Shown here: positions 5,647 to 6,635 of the stretch, piece by piece
Layout: the number at the start of each line of letters is the position of its first letter
Numbering within the stretch: position 1 is the stretch's first letter
DNA from: Verrucomicrobiota bacterium
GTDB taxonomy: Bacteria; Verrucomicrobiota; Verrucomicrobiia; Limisphaerales; JADLHS01
Direction of reading: 5' to 3'
DNA length: 6,635 nt
Assembly (NCBI GenBank): GCA_004297495.1
Contig: SCTL01000623.1
Coordinates: forward strand, 1 to 6,635
The notes under the pieces: model-generated
Databases searched by the model: none
Seen by the model: only the letters and a program-made list of their open reading frames with translations
Told to the model about the DNA's origin: nothing
Made by a program: the position numbers and the translations under genes

Positions 5647-5694
5647 GGTTGACATTGACCACACAAGTTTCTCGACATTGGCGGAAAGTCAACC
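5647..5694. repeat. Spaced inverted repeat in the leader of the PUR-family gene
   Basis: GGTTGAC (5647-5653) and GTCAACC (5688-5694) are perfect 7-nt inverted arms separated by 34 nt, in the 99-bp gap between the LysR stop and the PUR ATG. On the minus strand the first arm contains TTGACT, a fair -35 match, but no good -10 follows at 16-18 nt. The arms could be a binding site or a long-loop stem. An ATG at 5678, the alternative PUR start, lies between the arms. Confidence 0.35.
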
Positions 5695-5717
5695 CCGGAG
5701 TTTCCTGAACAAAGTTC

Positions 5718-6620
5718 CTAACGCCTTCGGCTCGGGGCGGGCGCGACGCGGGTGGCCGATAAAAATTTCTCCGCCGCAACGGAAATCCGCTTTGGATCGT
5801 AAGCCACGCCGACCTGCAACGGCGCGGGTTGGGGCAACAGTGGACGCAGTTTTAAGCGGTTTCCCGTGAGCATCGCCATGCACGAAGGAACGATGGCGAG
5901 CCCGCGCCCGATTTCCACCGCCGCGATCAACCCCGGCGCGCTGTCGTGTTCCTCCACCACGCGCGGCTTGCGACCGCAGGCGCGAAAAAGTTCTTCGAGC
6001 ATCGTGTGATACTCGGGATAATCCGCGCGCGCATAGGCCACGAGCGGTTCGGTCACAATCTGTTCCAGCCGCACTTGCTTCGCCCGCGCCAGCGGATGCG
6101 ACGGCCGCAACGCCACGCAAGTCTCGTATTCGCGCAGTACTTCAAACTTCAACCCACGCATGGCCGCGGGCGATGACTGCACCATGAGGCAGACGTGCAA
6201 CTTGCCGTCACCCAGTCCGCGCAACATTTCCTCGCTCGAAAGATCGTGCAACGTCATGCGCACTTCCGGCGCGATGTTCTGGAACGTGTGCAACGCGCAC
6301 GGCAACAATTCCACCGTCGGTGTCGGCGCGTAGCCGACGTGAATCTCCCCGCGCTCACCGCGCGCCACGGCTTTCACCGCCTGCGTCGCTTCCTCGGCGC
6401 GTCGCAAAACAGCTTTTGCCTCGCTGAGAAACGTTGCGCCCGCTTCCGTGAGCCGCACCGAGCGCGGGCCGCGTTCGAGCAATTGCACACCGAGTTCATC
6501 TTCGAGATCGCGCACCTGACGACTGAGCGCGGGTTGCGCGACGCGCAATCTCGTGGCGGCTTTGGTGAAGTTCAACAACTCAGCCACCGTCACGAAGTAA
6601 CGCAGGTGTCGCAGTTCCAT
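5718..6620 (-). CDS. LysR-family transcriptional regulator
   Basis: The 300-residue length is typical of the family. The N-terminal winged helix-turn-helix starts MELRHLRYFVTVAELLNFTK and includes the recognition segment AATRLRVAQPALSRQVRDLE (21-40), ending with the wing LTEAGATFL at 57-65. A linker helix (about 66-90) leads to the LysR substrate-binding domain (about 92-290), which begins GEIHVGYAP. The MELRHLRYFV start resembles the CynR/CatR/BenM branch, whose members often sense small acids, but the effector is unknown. AAAGG lies 10 nt before the ATG, a good Shine-Dalgarno. LysR regulators usually control a divergent neighbour; only 15 bases are visible upstream here, so the target may lie beyond the right edge. 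The PUR gene follows on the same strand after 99 nt. The C-terminus ends in a Pro/Arg-rich tail. Confidence 0.95.
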   Translation of the reverse strand: MELRHLRYFVTVAELLNFTKAATRLRVAQPALSRQVRDLEDELGVQLLERGPRSVRLTEAGATFLSEAKAVLRRAEEATQAVKAVARGERGEIHVGYAPTPTVELLPCALHTFQNIAPEVRMTLHDLSSEEMLRGLGDGKLHVCLMVQSSPAAMRGLKFEVLREYETCVALRPSHPLARAKQVRLEQIVTEPLVAYARADYPEYHTMLEELFRACGRKPRVVEEHDSAPGLIAAVEIGRGLAIVPSCMAMLTGNRLKLRPLLPQPAPLQVGVAYDPKRISVAAEKFLSATRVAPAPSRRR

Positions 6621-6635
6621 TTCAGCGATACCTTT

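Noticed and set aside
5619..5678. PUR-family start at ATG 5678
   Set aside because: It adds 20 residues with three cysteines unlike the family, while the ATG at 5618 gives a natural flexible N-terminus.

Overview
This is a GC-rich bacterial chromosomal window with compact gene spacing and no mobile element, tRNA, rRNA or CRISPR array that I can see. The best guess for the host is a Verrucomicrobiota bacterium, perhaps of the Pedosphaera/Limisphaera (subdivision 3) type. That guess rests on three things: the PUR-domain nucleic-acid-binding protein with its distinctive RRDTIIIPA strand, the RCC1-like protein with many DGSLWxWG units, and very short tandem repeats in gene leaders. No phylogenetic marker gene confirms it.

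Layout from left to right. A partial alpha/beta hydrolase gene on the minus strand runs off the left edge (1-467). A 232-bp divergent spacer follows, then a soluble PAS-like sensor histidine kinase on the plus strand (700-1836) and a calcineurin-like metallophosphoesterase on the plus strand (1891-2868). An RCC1-type seven-blade beta-propeller protein with an N-terminal membrane anchor lies convergent to it on the minus strand (4180-2900). The plus-strand pair nadD (4299-4874) and rsfS (4938-5309) comes next. A PUR-family protein (5618-5325) and a complete LysR-family regulator (6620-5718) on the minus strand close the window.

NadD makes nicotinate adenine dinucleotide for NAD synthesis, and RsfS silences ribosomes when nutrients are short. 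They form a commonly seen housekeeping pair. The other genes do not make an obvious pathway. The kinase has no response regulator in view, and the LysR gene has no divergent target within the window.

The most unusual signal is non-coding. Three plus-strand genes (metallophosphoesterase, nadD, rsfS) are each preceded, almost at the start codon, by a short tandem repeat. Two are the same 7-nt unit (consensus GACTTTR) and one is a 10-nt unit (consensus ATCYGTGTYC). At the metallophosphoesterase the heptads also occur in inverted orientation on the other side of a 9-nt spacer. This makes a large imperfect hairpin that extends into, and encodes, the C-terminal tail and stop codon of the histidine kinase. 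At nadD the heptads separate a strong GGAGG Shine-Dalgarno sequence from the ATG. I do not claim a new enzymatic system here. The leader repeats are the feature worth following up.
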